From contig CAJJDO010000011.1 of assembly GCA_905183005.1 (NCBI GenBank), positions 354,538-418,537 on the forward strand: 64,000 nucleotides of DNA, read 5' to 3'. Origin of the DNA: Paramecium pentaurelia (taxonomy: Eukaryota > Ciliophora > Oligohymenophorea > Peniculida > Parameciidae). The notes beneath the pieces are model-generated. The model was given only the letters and a program-made list of their open reading frames with translations. It searched no databases and was not told the origin of the DNA. Position 1 is the stretch's first letter. Each line of letters opens with the position of its first letter. Positions 22,670-35,579 of the stretch are shown piece after piece. Both the position numbers and the translations under genes were made by a program.

Positions 22670-23699
22670 TCATTCTTATATTTAATTATTAATTTAAGAA
22701 TTTATTGTATGAGAACTAATCTTCCTTTTTGAGGATTTATCAGGAACTGATTCAGCATCCCCTTCAATTTCCAAATTTTATTGTTTAATATCAGTTGGAA
22801 GTTCATGTTATATCACTTCATTTTTATCCAATTACTCTTCTCCTTAAGTATAATCTTATTTTGGATTAACTTATGCTATTCTATTTTTCTTTATACTACA
22901 ACTAATGAAAAATATTTAAGTAGAATTGAATACCAAAATTTTTATGGAGTTTCTATTTGAACTTCTTAAGATTTCTTTTATCTTTTTTATATAATAAAAG
23001 CATAAGTTGTTACTCCTTAATATTTTAACCAAAAATGAAAAAACATTAAGTTAAAATTTAGTAAAAACAATATTGCTACTAAACCAACATTTACCAATAT
23101 CCAAATCATTAACTTTGGTGATTAAAATGCAATTGAAAACAATCCAAATATTATAAAAGTTACTCCAAATAATGATACAAATATTAATAACTTAAAGAAT
23201 TCTTGATAATTCTTTTTTCCTATACAATTATTAAGCCATTTACAATGATGATCAAAATCAGACACACATCTCAAATAAATATCTGAATTTACCTTTCACA
23301 AACTCTACAATGTTTAGTAGTGCTGGAAACATAACTATCACAAAAGGAACAATAGAAATCATAAAGTTCTTATATGTTTTCGCTATTAATTAATTTATGT
23401 AAATATTACAAGCTCTATCCTCTCTTTGATTATATTATCAAATCATCAGTAGGATCTATGTATGATGCTTTGAATGCATAGTAAAATATCATCATTGAGA
23501 AAAAGTAAAAAAATGATGCTAAAATAATCTATTTATTCTTTATATTTTATACTTGAACCAACAAATTTGTTATAGGCATTATAGCTATCGATACACAACA
23601 CATTAGTTGAATAAAGAAGATCATAGTGAAAATTTAAAAGGGATGTTTAGGTCTTGTGAATCCATTAATTGTCTTGTATTCCTTTTCTGTTGTATTCAT
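22670..23699 (-). CDS. DHHC palmitoyltransferase
   Basis: Reverse-strand ATG at 23699. Two transmembrane helices come first (HPFQIFTMIFFIQLMCCV and, after a 24-nt intron, SFFYFFSMMIFYYAF). Then follows the zinc-binding cysteine-rich domain: FYCSFCDSYVSSTTKHCRVC, a 23-nt intron at 23270-23292, and CVSDFDHHCKWLNNCIG. Two further membrane helices come next (LLIFVSLFGVTFIIFGLFS region), with a charged C-terminal tail ending at TGA 22672-22670. The DHHC tetrad is intact, so it should transfer palmitate to protein cysteines at an internal membrane or the plasma membrane. Order and spacing are those of a standard four-helix zDHHC enzyme. The intron falls inside the cysteine-rich domain. Confidence 0.92.
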
Positions 23700-23790
23700 A
23701 CTGATTTTATATTAATTAGGTATTTTTATAATTTATAGAATCATAATTTTTATTATCAATTATTATTAATAAATGATAAGATTATCAAAT

Positions 23791-24932
23791 TCATCTTCCA
23801 GACCATGAAGCAACTTGTTTCTTGAACATAATAATCACTTCATCAAGAATAGCATTTTCTTCTTCTCTCTTTGCTTTGGCTTCAGCATAATCAGCTCTCT
23901 TTGCTTCTAAATCAGATTAAGCTTAATCAAGTGCATCTTATGATTCTTGTAAGATAATCTTAGATTTAGCTTATTAAGCTAAAGCAGCTTAAATTTACTA
24001 AATTTAAATTAATAAATTACAGTAGCAGTTCTATCAGCAAATACTTATTTTCTTTCATATTCAACTTCCAATGATGAAATTTCAGCTTCTGATAATGAAA
24101 CCCATCCAGCTAATTCCCATGAAGCATTAATTTCATTTTATTTCAAATTTTCTAATGATGCAGATAATTCAGCTTCTAATCCTTCAAGTACTCCTAATAC
24201 TTTTTCAGCTAAAGTAGCTCCTCCAGTAGATGTTGATTCCTTTAAATATAATATTTAATTAATTTACTTCTTATGAATTAGCTAAAGCTAAGAATGATTT
24301 GATTTAATGATCTTAGAATAAATTACTATATTATTTTAATTTTTCAGCCACAGATTATGCTTTAACTTATGTGAATTCAAATGAATCACCATTAATAATA
24401 TAACCAGCAACATCTTATTTCAAAAGTCTAATAACTTCAAGGGCTTCTTAATTATGTTTAATTGATTTAACAAAGAGTTAATTGCTAAAGCATTGATTAT
24501 CTTAAAGTGCATCAATTTTTCTTGCAATTTCATCTCTTCTTGCTTCATTCCAAGCCAAATAATTTTTTGTTTATTTAAGGACTTCTTCATAGTTAGCTCT
24601 ATTTTCGATTGCTTAATTGAAAAGTTTTTGATTCAAACTTTTGATTTTTGTGAATTATTCAATTGTCCTAAATCATAAACATTATATTTACTATGCACCA
24701 ATCCATTCATCTGTTTCATTCTTTTAATCTGCAGCAAATTAAGCATCAATATTTGATTGTTTCAAATCATTGAGTAACCCAAAAACTGTATCAATAGCAT
24801 CACTTGCTTTTGTTCCTGTCTATTATTTTTATTAATAATCAATACTTATAATAAGGCAAGGATTTAATCTTGTGTTTTTGAACCATAAGTTGTTGCTACC
24901 AAAGCTAATAACACAACAATAATGAATTTCAT
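23791..24932 (-). CDS. trichocyst matrix protein (secretory granule core)
   Basis: The reverse-strand ATG at 24932 gives a clean signal peptide (MKFIIVVLLALVATTYGS). It is followed by SKTQDQILALLQTGTKASDA, a 26-nt intron (24820-24845) lying between LLQ and TGT. Further on are repeated helical segments such as TVFGLLNDLKQSNIDAQFAA and Ala/Glu-rich coiled coil, with three to four more introns of about 25 nt, ending in WSGR before TGA 23793-23791. Length after splicing (about 350 aa), signal peptide and the two heptad-rich domains match the Paramecium TMP family, precursors cleaved to form the crystalline trichocyst contents. A second family member lies at 48.7-49.9 kb on the same strand. Precursor cleavage sites cannot be assigned from this sequence alone. 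Confidence 0.85.
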
Positions 24933-25047
24933 TTAATAATTAATCAAAAACGTACTCTAATAAAAAACGATAAATACTAATAAAAATGTATCCATCCTCT
25001 TAATACAAATTTTAATAATTATAATTCAATATTAATTCTGTTACTCT

Positions 25048-26554
25048 TCATTAAAATTGATTATCCCTAAAGGAACTTCCATCAACTTAAGATTTGCTCT
25101 TTAAATTAAATTAAATGTATTACATGACCAAGTTGTGATTTCCAATTTGTAGGTGGTACTCCTTGATTCATTTTTGAGAATAATATTCTCAATAATTTCT
25201 CTTTTTCTTCTAAATCCAAATCATTTATATCAACTTTATTAGATTCGAGACTTTATGATTTTTATGATATTTCTGGCAAACGACTATTTTTCTAATTCTT
25301 ATTTTTCTTATTTATCTCATTTTTCACTTAATCAATGGCTTAAAGGAAAAATTACTCAATATCAGATCTTTAATCTAAAATCATTTAAGCCAATGCTTTA
25401 ACTGTTTTTAATTCTTTTGTCCTTTAATCCAATAAATGTCTTAGATTTCTCAATTACATTTCTAACTCTTAAACTTTAGTATTGCCCTAATGTTTCATTA
25501 TTTCTATTTCTTTTGTTTATTTGGTCACTTCCTTATCAAATTATAAAAATCAATATTTACATTTGCAATATAAGATTTGAGATATTCTATCTTCTCCTTC
25601 AATTATTTAATCTTAATTATTTATTAATGATTTAACATTTAATATCTAAATTAAAATAAAATGTTTACTCCTTAGCTTATTCTTCTTTAATACTTAAATT
25701 TAATTTATAATTAATATTTTCTTATTAAAATGTTTCTTTCTCTTTTTGATATATAGATAGAGTTCTTTCATATTCTTATAATTCACTTTTAATCTTTTCA
25801 TTTTCTTTTAGAATCCCATCATATTTAGCAGCAACTTTTTCTTCTGCTATTTTATTGGCATTTCTTTATACATCCTCAATCTTAGCATTATTAACATTTG
25901 TTAGATTCTAAGTTTATTTTAAAAAGTTTTTGTTAGCTTTGCTTTATTCATCTAAATGAGCATAATCTTTTTTATTCATCTCTTCCTTTAAATCGTGGAT
26001 TTCTCTAATCAACAATTCTTTTTCTTCCTAATCTTCTTACATTAAATACTTTAAATGAACTTAACTTTTTTAATTCGTCATTAATTCTTTATAATTCATC
26101 TTTATGTCTCATTTCTAAATCTGCCTTCTCTTTTTCCAAGTCTATTAGAATTATTTATTTGAATTACATCTAATTTTTTCATCTTTTCTTTAAATAGTAG
26201 ATTCGATTTCTTCTGTAGTTTATTTTTTCAAGTCTTCATATTAATGTAAAAGAGCATTATAATCACTTTCTTTCCTATTTATGTCTGATTCCATTTTAAG
26301 TGTTAATGCAAGCTTTTTAATACTCATATATGCTTTACATTTTATTCATTTATTGTTCTTATGGTTTCATTCAAATTGTAAATTTTTTTCTATAATTCTT
26401 CTATTCTATCCTTTAGAACTTATATTTCAATTAATAGATCAGAATGATCTCTATAAATTAATCATATTAAAAATAAATACAATTTTTCTAATGCCTTCTT
26501 TTCTGCTTCTGTAAATTCAATTACTTCCTATTATTATTTTTTTTTAGGTGGCAT
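25048..26554 (-). CDS. long coiled-coil protein, likely axonemal or basal-body
   Basis: The reverse-strand start at 26554 reads MPPKKKQQQEVIEFTEAEKK, an acidic/basic start like those of many ciliary coiled-coil proteins. Nearly the whole protein is heptad-rich (for example DHSDLLIEIQVLKDRIEELQ, ENEKIKSELQEYERTLSIYQ) until a C-terminal segment EKLLRILFSKMNQGVPPTNW that looks conserved and globular. Introns include 30 nt after codon 25 and 25 nt near the end. The C-terminal segment and the overall plan resemble CFAP-type ciliary proteins, but I cannot name the family with confidence. Ends at TGA 25050-25048. Confidence 0.62.
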
Positions 26555-26702
26555 TTATAATATTTATAATTTATAAATAAATTTTAGTCCTTCTTCTATA
26601 AATTTGATTAATAATGCACGTTCCAACTTAAAACTAAAAATTTAATATAGTTCAATCTCACTTTATTCATTCAATATTAATTAATAGCAAATAAATTTAT
26701 AT

Positions 26703-29153
26703 ATATGAATAACAACAACTCTTTAATATTGGAATACCACTTATATGATACTATTTAGTTGCTTAAAAACAATAAATACAAAAAATTTATCAAATTAAGC
26801 AAAAAATTAGTTTGTAATCCTTATTTGGTTAATGATATATTTTACATTCAATTGAATATCTAGCTAATTAGAAGATTATTATATTGTCAACTGAAAGTTG
26901 TTTAGAAATATTTCTTAAACTTCAGTTCGAAACAATAAACTATTTTAGAAGTTTTGATAACTTGTATGGATTTATGTTAAAATTATCAAATTTTGATAAG
27001 TAAATATGAGACTTGTTTTGATGAAAAAGAAATCAAAGAAAAATAGATATCTAGAAAACTTAAATTCTTGAATGAACCAAATAAATTAACAATAAAATAA
27101 TTTGCAAATCAATTTGATAAACTAGAACCAGACAATAAATCAACAATTTGGATTAAATATCAATGGTAATAACTCTTTTGTTATTTTTAAAAGACCTTAC
27201 TTTTTAATTATCTCTATTGTAAAATGTCTATGTTAAAAGAGGCATCTCTTTTTTTGTTCAAATTGTATAAATTAAAACCAATCTCTACATTTAAATCCTA
27301 ATTTTTATATTTATAAACTTTAACTTTCAAAAATACAGCCTAATACGAATTAGCAAACAATACAAACAGTGAAGTATTAGAATATGGATTCCAAATGCTA
27401 TTAAATTCATTAAGAGAATACCATAAGCCAAAATCAAATTTGTTAAATTTTTAAAGGTAATTGATAAAAATAACAACAACATTATTGATTAATTTAGATA
27501 TATAGAGTAAATCTTAGGAAATTAATGATAATCATTTAGATTGCATTTAATCTTTAAATTTGGCTCACTTTTTAGCTTCTCAAATTTTGAAACCCTTGAA
27601 AGTAAAGACAGAATTAGTTGAATATATAGCTTCAGAATTTGAATTTACAAATGAAAAATTTGAACAAATTTTATTGGAAGATAAAGATCTTACTAAATTT
27701 ACACAATTTCTTTATGGATATCATGTTAATTAAAAATATCATATTAAAAATAGTGTTAATTCAAAATTGCAGGAAATGATTAAAATTAAACTATAAGATA
27801 ATAAAAGTTTATAATTTTAAAAAGGATTTCAAACAATTAATAGTAATTAATGTATTTATGCTTCAAACAGTCAGGATAAATTGACAATGTAAGATTACTT
27901 ACCAATAAAAATTAAATCATATCATCACAAAGACTCAACAGTTTTTTCAAATCCCTATTCTTAAACTTCAATAAATCATACTATTTAAAATAATAATATT
28001 ATTAAGGAATCCCCATAAACACAAAGGGATATGAGAAATTAAAATGCACATCCAGGTAGCTTTTTAAGTTTAAATAATGTTTCAGTTGTTAAGTTAAATT
28101 AAGAAAAACCAAAAAAACGTCAGGTTTCTGTGAAATGTAAAAGAGTCAACACAAATTCTGATCATAAGAACAGTTATTTAAGTTAGTTGATTAATTTAAG
28201 ATAAAAATCTAGTTTAACAATAAGAAATGAAATGAGTGAATTAGAAAAAAATCATTAAAAATTAATAAATAAATTGAATAATTAATAAAAATCAACTAAA
28301 ATATCTACAATAGATGAATTTTTTAATAAAAAAATAGAAGCAATAGCCTTTGAAGAATGTTTGACTTTAGATCAAATAAAAGATACAGCCAAAAAAATCA
28401 TTTAAACTGAATGGGAAATTCATAAGGAGATGCCAGTAACAAAAAGTTTAATGAAATCGATATCAGTTTCTGAGATCTAATTTGAGTAGTAATAGGCTGC
28501 ATATAATAAGCTTTAAGAATATAGAGAGATTCAAAATTTAGACTATTATAATACAGAGAAAGATAGAGCATAAGATTAGATGTAATAAACAAAAGAAGTT
28601 AGAAAACTTAAAATTAATTAATAAAGATTTACAATGAAACATAGAAGTAGTTAATAAAGTTTATTTAATTCTCAATAGATAAAGTCTTTGGTTATAAATG
28701 ATACTAAAATTTAAGAATAATTTAGTTAATAATTTTTATAACAATAAAATACAACAGAATAAAGAGTAGAAATAAAAGTATCACCTAGATTAGCAAGGAA
28801 AAATAATTCAATGTTGTATAATTCAAATTTAGAGTAGGATAATTGTTAAAAGGGGTTTTCTTTAGTAAAAGGATAATTGATAGATTTTATGATAAATAAT
28901 CTTGAATATAGAGATGAATTAAACATGTAAGAGAAAGAATTAAAATAAGTATAATTTTTAATAGATTAGGTAGTTTGTATTACCTAGATAATTCAGAACC
29001 AATGCTATATCTCCATCTGGAGGTGAATTTTCATTAAAATCATAGAATATGAGTGATTTCAAATCTTTTGCATATAGTACTAATTCAACTTAGATTACAT
29101 CACAAAATATGGAAAATAAATTGCATAAGACATTTGGAAATTAAAAATAATGA
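26703..29153 (+). CDS. large orphan protein, about 800 aa
   Basis: A nearly uninterrupted frame starts at ATG 26703. Residues 1-350 look like stacked helices (LIRRLLYCQLKVVQKYFLNF, GFQMLLNSLREYHKPKSN), possibly an ARM/TPR-like scaffold. The rest is polar, with a coiled-coil patch (QEYREIQNLDYYNTEKDRAQ) and Ser/Asn-rich tail (NAISPSGGEFSLKSQNMSDF). Only one small intron is needed, near 28.97 kb. No catalytic motif is seen. End at TGA 29151-29153. It is 148 bp from the divergent coiled-coil gene at 25.0-26.6 kb and may share regulation with it. Confidence 0.65.
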
Positions 29154-29277
29154 TTAAGCTTTTATTATTAAATTATTATTGTAAATTTGTATTCTTTTGA
29201 ATAATTAAAATAATATCTAAGATTTATGTGAATATAACATAATTTTATTTAATCAAAATATATAAAATATAGTTAAT

Positions 29278-30400
29278 ATGAGTCAAAGCATTATGAATGA
29301 GATATTTAAATTAGTATTGAATTATATTAATTAGGTATGTTTTGATGGAACTTAATAAAAGAAATGGTCATAATGTAAAGATTTAGATAGTTAACTTTAA
29401 TTTATTAGAGATGCAATACCTTAAAAAATAAATGAGGCAACTAAAAATTATGATTATGAAGCCTTAGAAAAATAAGTTTAAAAATATGAACATGAGATTC
29501 GTAAACACATAAGAGTAAAGTGTTTATCAAAATTTAAATTAGATGGAATAATAAATAAAATTATATGCAGAATCGTTATAATAAAAATTAGAAGAATAAG
29601 AAAGTGTTAATGAATGTTTGATTAACACAAAACAATTAGTCAATGTAATTATTCTATATTTCTAGTCTTTAAAAAAAGAGAATCAATAATTGATAGAATA
29701 AATCAAAAGATTATAAAGTGAAAATTATATGTTAAAATCTAAACTAAATGAAGTTAATGAAAGAATAAACAGCCATTAGACATCTCCTGTATATGAAAAA
29801 TAAAAAAATCAAGATTCCTATAATGTCAAAGTAATAATCTAAAGTATATTAAGAATAGCTAAAGATATTAGACTATTGACTTTGTAGGTCCAAAATAGAA
29901 AATTAATTCAAGGAATATAGATGATTATAGTAAATAATACTCAGAAGTTAAAACCTAAATAAGTAATACTATTGATAGTTCCATCTTAAAGATGCTTTAA
30001 AACCGTCGAGATTCTTTAAAATTGAATGATACTTATAAATCATCAAGAGATTCATAAACTATAGAGAAAAATGATTCAAATAAAATTAAGTCTTGTATCA
30101 ATTAATAAAGAGCATCAAGTTAATAATAGAAAACATAGCATAAATAAATAATTGATTAAAGTTCTTAATAAGTAAGAACTACAACAGAGAATGTTAAATT
30201 TGATTTAAAAAATTAAAGTGATAATTTAAGGGCATTTTTGAATACTTAAACTTTCCTTTGTAATAAGAAGAATAAGACAAATTCTAGGCCTGAAAATAGA
30301 TATAACAAAAGTCATAGTGAACATTAAAATGCTAATTTAAATTATGCAGATTTATAAAAGTATTTTTTATATGATATTAAGAACCAATAAAATCCAAAAA
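29278..30400 (+). CDS. coiled-coil protein; 3' end not determined
   Basis: The ATG at 29278 opens MSQSIMNEIFKLVLNYINQ, followed by a compact N-terminal domain (QKINEATKNYDYEALEKQVQ). A 28-nt intron then leads to a heptad-rich region (ENQQLIEQIKRLQSENYMLK). A 29-nt intron near 29962-29990 moves the frame to one that is polar and Ser/Asn/Gln-rich (RRDSLKLNDTYKSSRDSQTI). That frame has no TGA before the helicase ATG at 30628 and is in phase with it, so I cannot place the end. The coding-like composition fades at about 30.36-30.42 kb, and the end given here is approximate. The two genes could be one. Confidence 0.5.
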
Positions 30401-30627
30401 GAGTATTTATAATTTTCATAAAATTATTAAAAATATTTAGATAATTAGCTATGATATCAATAATTTTCCATTTTATTTAATGTTATCTGTATATTATTAA
30501 AAAATTGCTTTTTACTTTTTTGCAAGGTATTATTTTTCAATAGTATTTTTCACTTTAAAAATTTCTTAAACTTTTAAAGGATTTAATCATAAAATAAGTT
30601 AATAATTATTTTATAATAAAATATAAA

Positions 30628-33600
30628 ATGAAAGATCATTATGATTGTAACATAGTATCTGAAAAAAATGAAGACGAGATTTAAGTGAAGAACAAATAAA
30701 TTAATTAATTGAAAATGGAAATTGAAAAATAAGTATAATTAGCATAATTAGACTAAATATAATAAAATGCCAAAAATTTGAATGATGAATTTGAAGTTGA
30801 AATAATTTCATAAGACAATTAGAAAAATATTCCTTTTAGTCAAAATAAAGATTTAAATTATTGCAATGTGAATAGAAATCAAGAATTCTAAAATGTTAAT
30901 TAAATCTGTAATCTTAGATTAAATAATCAAAATAATTAAACAGGAATTGATACTAAATAGTATAAGCAAGAAAAAATATAATAAAATATTGAATAATAAT
31001 ATAATAGTGATAGTAGCAATAACACTGATGAAGTTGATAGTTTGGATGCTTAATAAAATTAACCTTATTTTAATGAGAATCAATAAAAGGTTGAAAATAA
31101 AGATTAAAAATAAGCAGAAAAGATTACAGATAGAGCTTAAAAATAAGCATGGTTACTGAAAAATAGAATGAAAAGACATGAAAATTAAGGTGAAAAGAAT
31201 AATAATGAAAATTTAGATGTCTTAGAAATTATAAACAATGGTAAGAAGACAGAATCTGATCTTTTTGAATAAGGATTATTTAAAAGAACTGATTATAATG
31301 TTTAAAATACATTAGATTAAAAATAGTTTTAATTAAAAAAAGAATTGTACAAATCAGATTTTGAGAGATCTTAACTTTAATCTAATTTAAATAAATCAAA
31401 TCAAGAATAAAAGTAAATTGATAATTTAGAATCTACTCTAATGAAGAAATAATAAATTAAGAATAATCTAGTTAAAGATGTTTCTAATTAAAAAGAATTA
31501 CAACAGAATTTGGATGTTAAGAAAATATTTGAAAAAAGATTTGAATTATAGAAAGATGGTTGGGATGTTTCAAAACATATTATTACAAGCACTGAGAATA
31601 ATATAGATTAAGTGAAAACTCCATTTTAATTACAACCAATTAATTAGCTTTATTAAATTATTAATGGCCCAAATTAAAGAACCATTAATAGTTATTTTTC
31701 TCCAAAAAATCCTTTGAATTAACCTCATTCATTTTTATAAAAATAATAAGGAATTGATAATACTTAAATAAAATAATAAAATTAAAATAACAAATAAGAG
31801 AAACACAGTTTTATTTAAAAATGTGAAGATGGTTCAATTAAATATAACAAAGATCTTGGAAATTCACTGAAATATACTGGAAAAGATTAATTAAATAATT
31901 AGAAAAAAACAAATTATTAAGAAATTAAATAATAATAATATCCAGAATTATCATTATAAAAACAATTAAAGTTATAAGAAGGTGTTAAAAAAAGTCTTCA
32001 TTAATTAGACTTAAAATAATAATAATAGCCTTAATAATTAACTTAAAGAGAGAAGGAAAAAAAGAAACTTGAAATGTAATTACAAATCTTAGATAATCCA
32101 TTAATCAAATAATAAGGTTAAAAAGAAACAGAAGAATTATTAAATGAGGATAAACATGAATTAAGATCTATAAAAATAGAAAAAAAAAAGGTTGCTGAAT
32201 CTTAAAGATTATCAAAATTCAAAATGATGCTAGATAACAATACAGGAGAATCATTTTAAATTGGAAAGCCTATTTTTGAGTTTAATAGATTACTAAAATA
32301 TTTGTTCCTTAAGAATTACGATATTCCAGATATATCAGATTAGGAATAGAAAGTTATACCAAATAAATTTGAAAGTGCAGAAGAATATTGTAAGATTTTT
32401 GAATACTTATTCTTAAATGAGGCTAGTGCTTAAATAAAATAAGAATTAATTGAATTTTTGAAAAAAACTGAAAAGACAAATAAATATCGTAAAGTATAAA
32501 TAAAAATTGATGAAAATGATAATGAATCAGAAGGAACAATTTTTGTTATGAGAGGACCTTAAACTAATTAATAATAATAAGAATCTTAAATTGATAATAA
32601 ATAATAAAAAAGATAAGATGATATTGATTAAAATTAATCAGAAAATTTATAATTTAATTATGATAATATTAAAGATGGAGTATGTGATTTGACAACACAT
32701 AAAAATTATATTTTTATAATTTCAACAAAAATTAAAATAAAGCTAAGAGAGATTAATTAATTACAAGGAAATAATATGATCTTTTTTGGAATATTAATAG
32801 ACCCTTAAAAAGCATAATATTTGTAGTAAATAAGAATATAATCTTTTGTAAATAAAAAAAGTTTAGATGTAAATTAATGGTATAATGTTTTTTTATTTCC
32901 ATTTTCTAAAATTACAACTTCAATTCGTGAATATTAAATGATAACAAAATTAAATCATAAAACTCCTCTTGCAAGTTTAATTTATAACCCAACTAACTCA
33001 TAATCATTGATTGGTTCAGATATAGGAGGAGGTTGGACAGTTTAATTTTAAAATCAAATATAAAATAAAGAATTATTAGACTCTTTTTTTCAAATTGCTG
33101 ATTAAAAATATAATGAGACTCAATCAAATTCAATAAAAGAGATTATTTTAAAAGAAAAAGGAATTTGTTTATTATAAGGACCGGTATTTATTATATTATA
33201 TTTTTTAAGCCAGGGACTGGAAAAACACATACTTTAATTGGTTTATTATCTGGTGTATATGAGTATATGAAATAAATGAATAAATTTCCAAGAAAAAAAA
33301 TATTAGTAATATAATTATAAATTATTATAGATTTGTGCACCTTCTAATGCTGCTATAGATGAGATAATTCTAAGAATACTTTAAAAAGGAGGATTATTCG
33401 ATTCAAAGGGTAATTCTAGATAGGCAAATGTTATTAGAATAGGTTTACTTGATGAAGAAAATGTTCATTCTGATATAATTAAGAAAGTTTCATTGGAAGA
33501 TTTAGCATAACATAAATTATTTTCAACTTAAAAATTTAATGCTGAATAAGATTAAAAAACTACTGCAGATTTAAGAATTGAATTATGCTAGATTTAAAAT

Positions 33601-35237
33601 CATATTAAAAAATTAGAAAAAAAATTAAATTAACATGGATTACCTAGTGATGAAAGAAAAATAATAAAAGATCAAATGAATTAATTTAATGATTTGAGAA
33701 AATCTAAATAAGAATACTTAGATAAGACAAGAGAAAATAAAAAAATTTATAAAGAATTTTATAATTAATTTTGTGAAAAGTTATTAAATGATGCTGAAAT
33801 TATATGTAGTACTTTAAGTTCTAGTGGATCTGATAAATTATCTAAATATTTGGATTAGATAGAATTATTGATAGTTGATGAAGCAGCTTAATGTACTGAA
33901 CCATCTAATATCATACCTTTAAGATTAGGAATACAGAAAATGATATTGATAGGTGATCCTAAATAATTACCTGCTACAACATTTTCACCAGTTTCTCATT
34001 AAACTTTATATAATAGAAGTCTATTTGAAAGAATACTTGATAATAATTTTAAACCTTATTTTTTAGATATATAATATAGAATGCACTCTGAGATTAGAAT
34101 GTTTCCATCAGAATATTTCTATTAAAATAAATTAAAAGATCATGAGTCAACAAATATAAGAAATTTACCAACTAATTTCTTTAAAAATAGAGTATTATTT
34201 TTAGATATAATTGATGGATAAGAACAAAAGGATGGAACATCAAATATTAATGAATAAGAAGCCTTAATTATAGTTTAATTAATTAAATCTATAAAAGAAG
34301 AATTTCCAACTTAAACTATTGGTGTAATTTGTGCTTATAAATCTTAAGTGAGATATATTAAAACATTACTTAAGTAGAAATACACAGATGAAAACTTTTT
34401 TGATTAAACAACAATTACTATTAATACAGTTGATTCATTTTAAGTAATGATTAAGATTATATAATTAGGGTTAAGAAAAAGATATTATATTATTTAGTTG
34501 TGTTCGTTCTTCATAAACAGGAGGGATTGGATTTCTAAATGATGGTAGAAGAATGAATGTTGCTTTAACAAGAGCTAAAAATGCTCTATTTATTCTTGGA
34601 AATGCTATAACTGTATATTATTTGATTTATTTAGTTATCAAAAAGTGATTTATGGAAATCTATGTTGAAGAATATTTAACAAAGATAGCTTTATCGAAAT
34701 CTTGAATCATCATAATTTTAATTTCAATAAGTTTTGAAAAATGAATGGAATGAGGAGAATAAAACACTCTCTCCAAAACTTTTAGCCTATCTTAATTAAA
34801 CATCTTAAGGAAATCAGGAAAAATCAACATACAATATTTCAGACTTTAAGATTGAAGTTACAAAGAATCAAAAAATTGATCAAAAATAGGACTCTGAAAT
34901 AAAAAAATAACATAATAAAAATGATGTTAATGATAAAGAAAGTTAATAAAGATTCAAAATTATTGTAAATAACAAAGAGAAGGATAAAAGTACTTCAGAA
35001 TACTAAATATCTAAATAAATAATAAAAAATCAAGAAAGCCATAATCAATAAAATTAAACTATTAAGAATTATAAGGATGATTCAAAAATATAAAATAATT
35101 AATTTCAAAATTCAAAAGACACAAAGGCTGAATAAAATAATAAATATTAGACAAATGCTTAGTTGTAAAATAAAGAGCATTAAAGTTATGAAGACTTTGA
35201 TTTGATCAGATGCCTACGTGAGGAAGGCTTTTTTTGA
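30628..35237 (+). CDS. Sen1/Upf1-type superfamily 1 helicase
   Basis: About 1,480 residues. The first 850 are Gln/Asn/Lys-rich and mostly disordered, with a globular part before the helicase (LNHKTPLASLIYNPTNSQSL). The helicase core has motif I GPPGTGKTHT (split by a 26-nt intron at 33184-33209), motif II VDEAAQ, motif III GDPKQLPA, motif IV-like QYRMHSE, DSFQG (with a 25-nt intron) and motif VI NVALTRAKNALFILG. DEAAQ rather than DEAD and the QYRMH box place it in the Upf1-like group, nearest Sen1/senataxin by organisation. Such helicases unwind RNA or R-loops in transcription termination and RNA decay. The C-terminal tail is Lys/Gln-rich. Several conserved glutamines here are encoded by TAA. 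Ends at TGA 35235-35237. Confidence 0.9.
33184..33209 (+). other. 26-nt intron inside the helicase P-loop
   Basis: GTATTT...TTTAAG interrupts motif I between the two prolines of GPPGTGKT. Removing it gives the exact Walker A motif, which makes it one of the best-supported introns in the window. Confidence 0.9.
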
Positions 35238-35579
35238 TAAATGAATTTATTTTCTTTATTGATTACCTAAACACATTTTTAATAGTTCTCTCCTGTTCGA
35301 CAGTGCTTGATAATTCTTTTATTTTATTTGAATTCATTTGAAAATCAAAATCTAATGATCAACTAGATATTTAAGTTAAAAATTAAATATTTATCTTATC
35401 AATAGAAAAGTATTTAAGAGAATAATTATTTAATAGACTTTATAATCATTTAAGGATTTATATATTTTAAGATAAGCTTTAAAGTAAAAATAGAAAGTTC
35501 AACTACATGATCAAAATATTTAAATTCTTAAACATTTAATAGTGTAATTTATCAAAACTAAATCTTATAATATAATTTA
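35238..35579. other. spacer of about 340 bp
   Basis: A+T-rich. A forward frame from an ATG at about 35239 is open for roughly 90 codons but has poor composition and no partner exon. Nothing else is evident. Confidence 0.4.

Noticed and set aside
21982..22728. A long forward-strand membrane-like reading frame
   Set aside because: It is the shadow of the intronless reverse-strand gene at 22180-22626, which has an ATG, exact frame and better composition.
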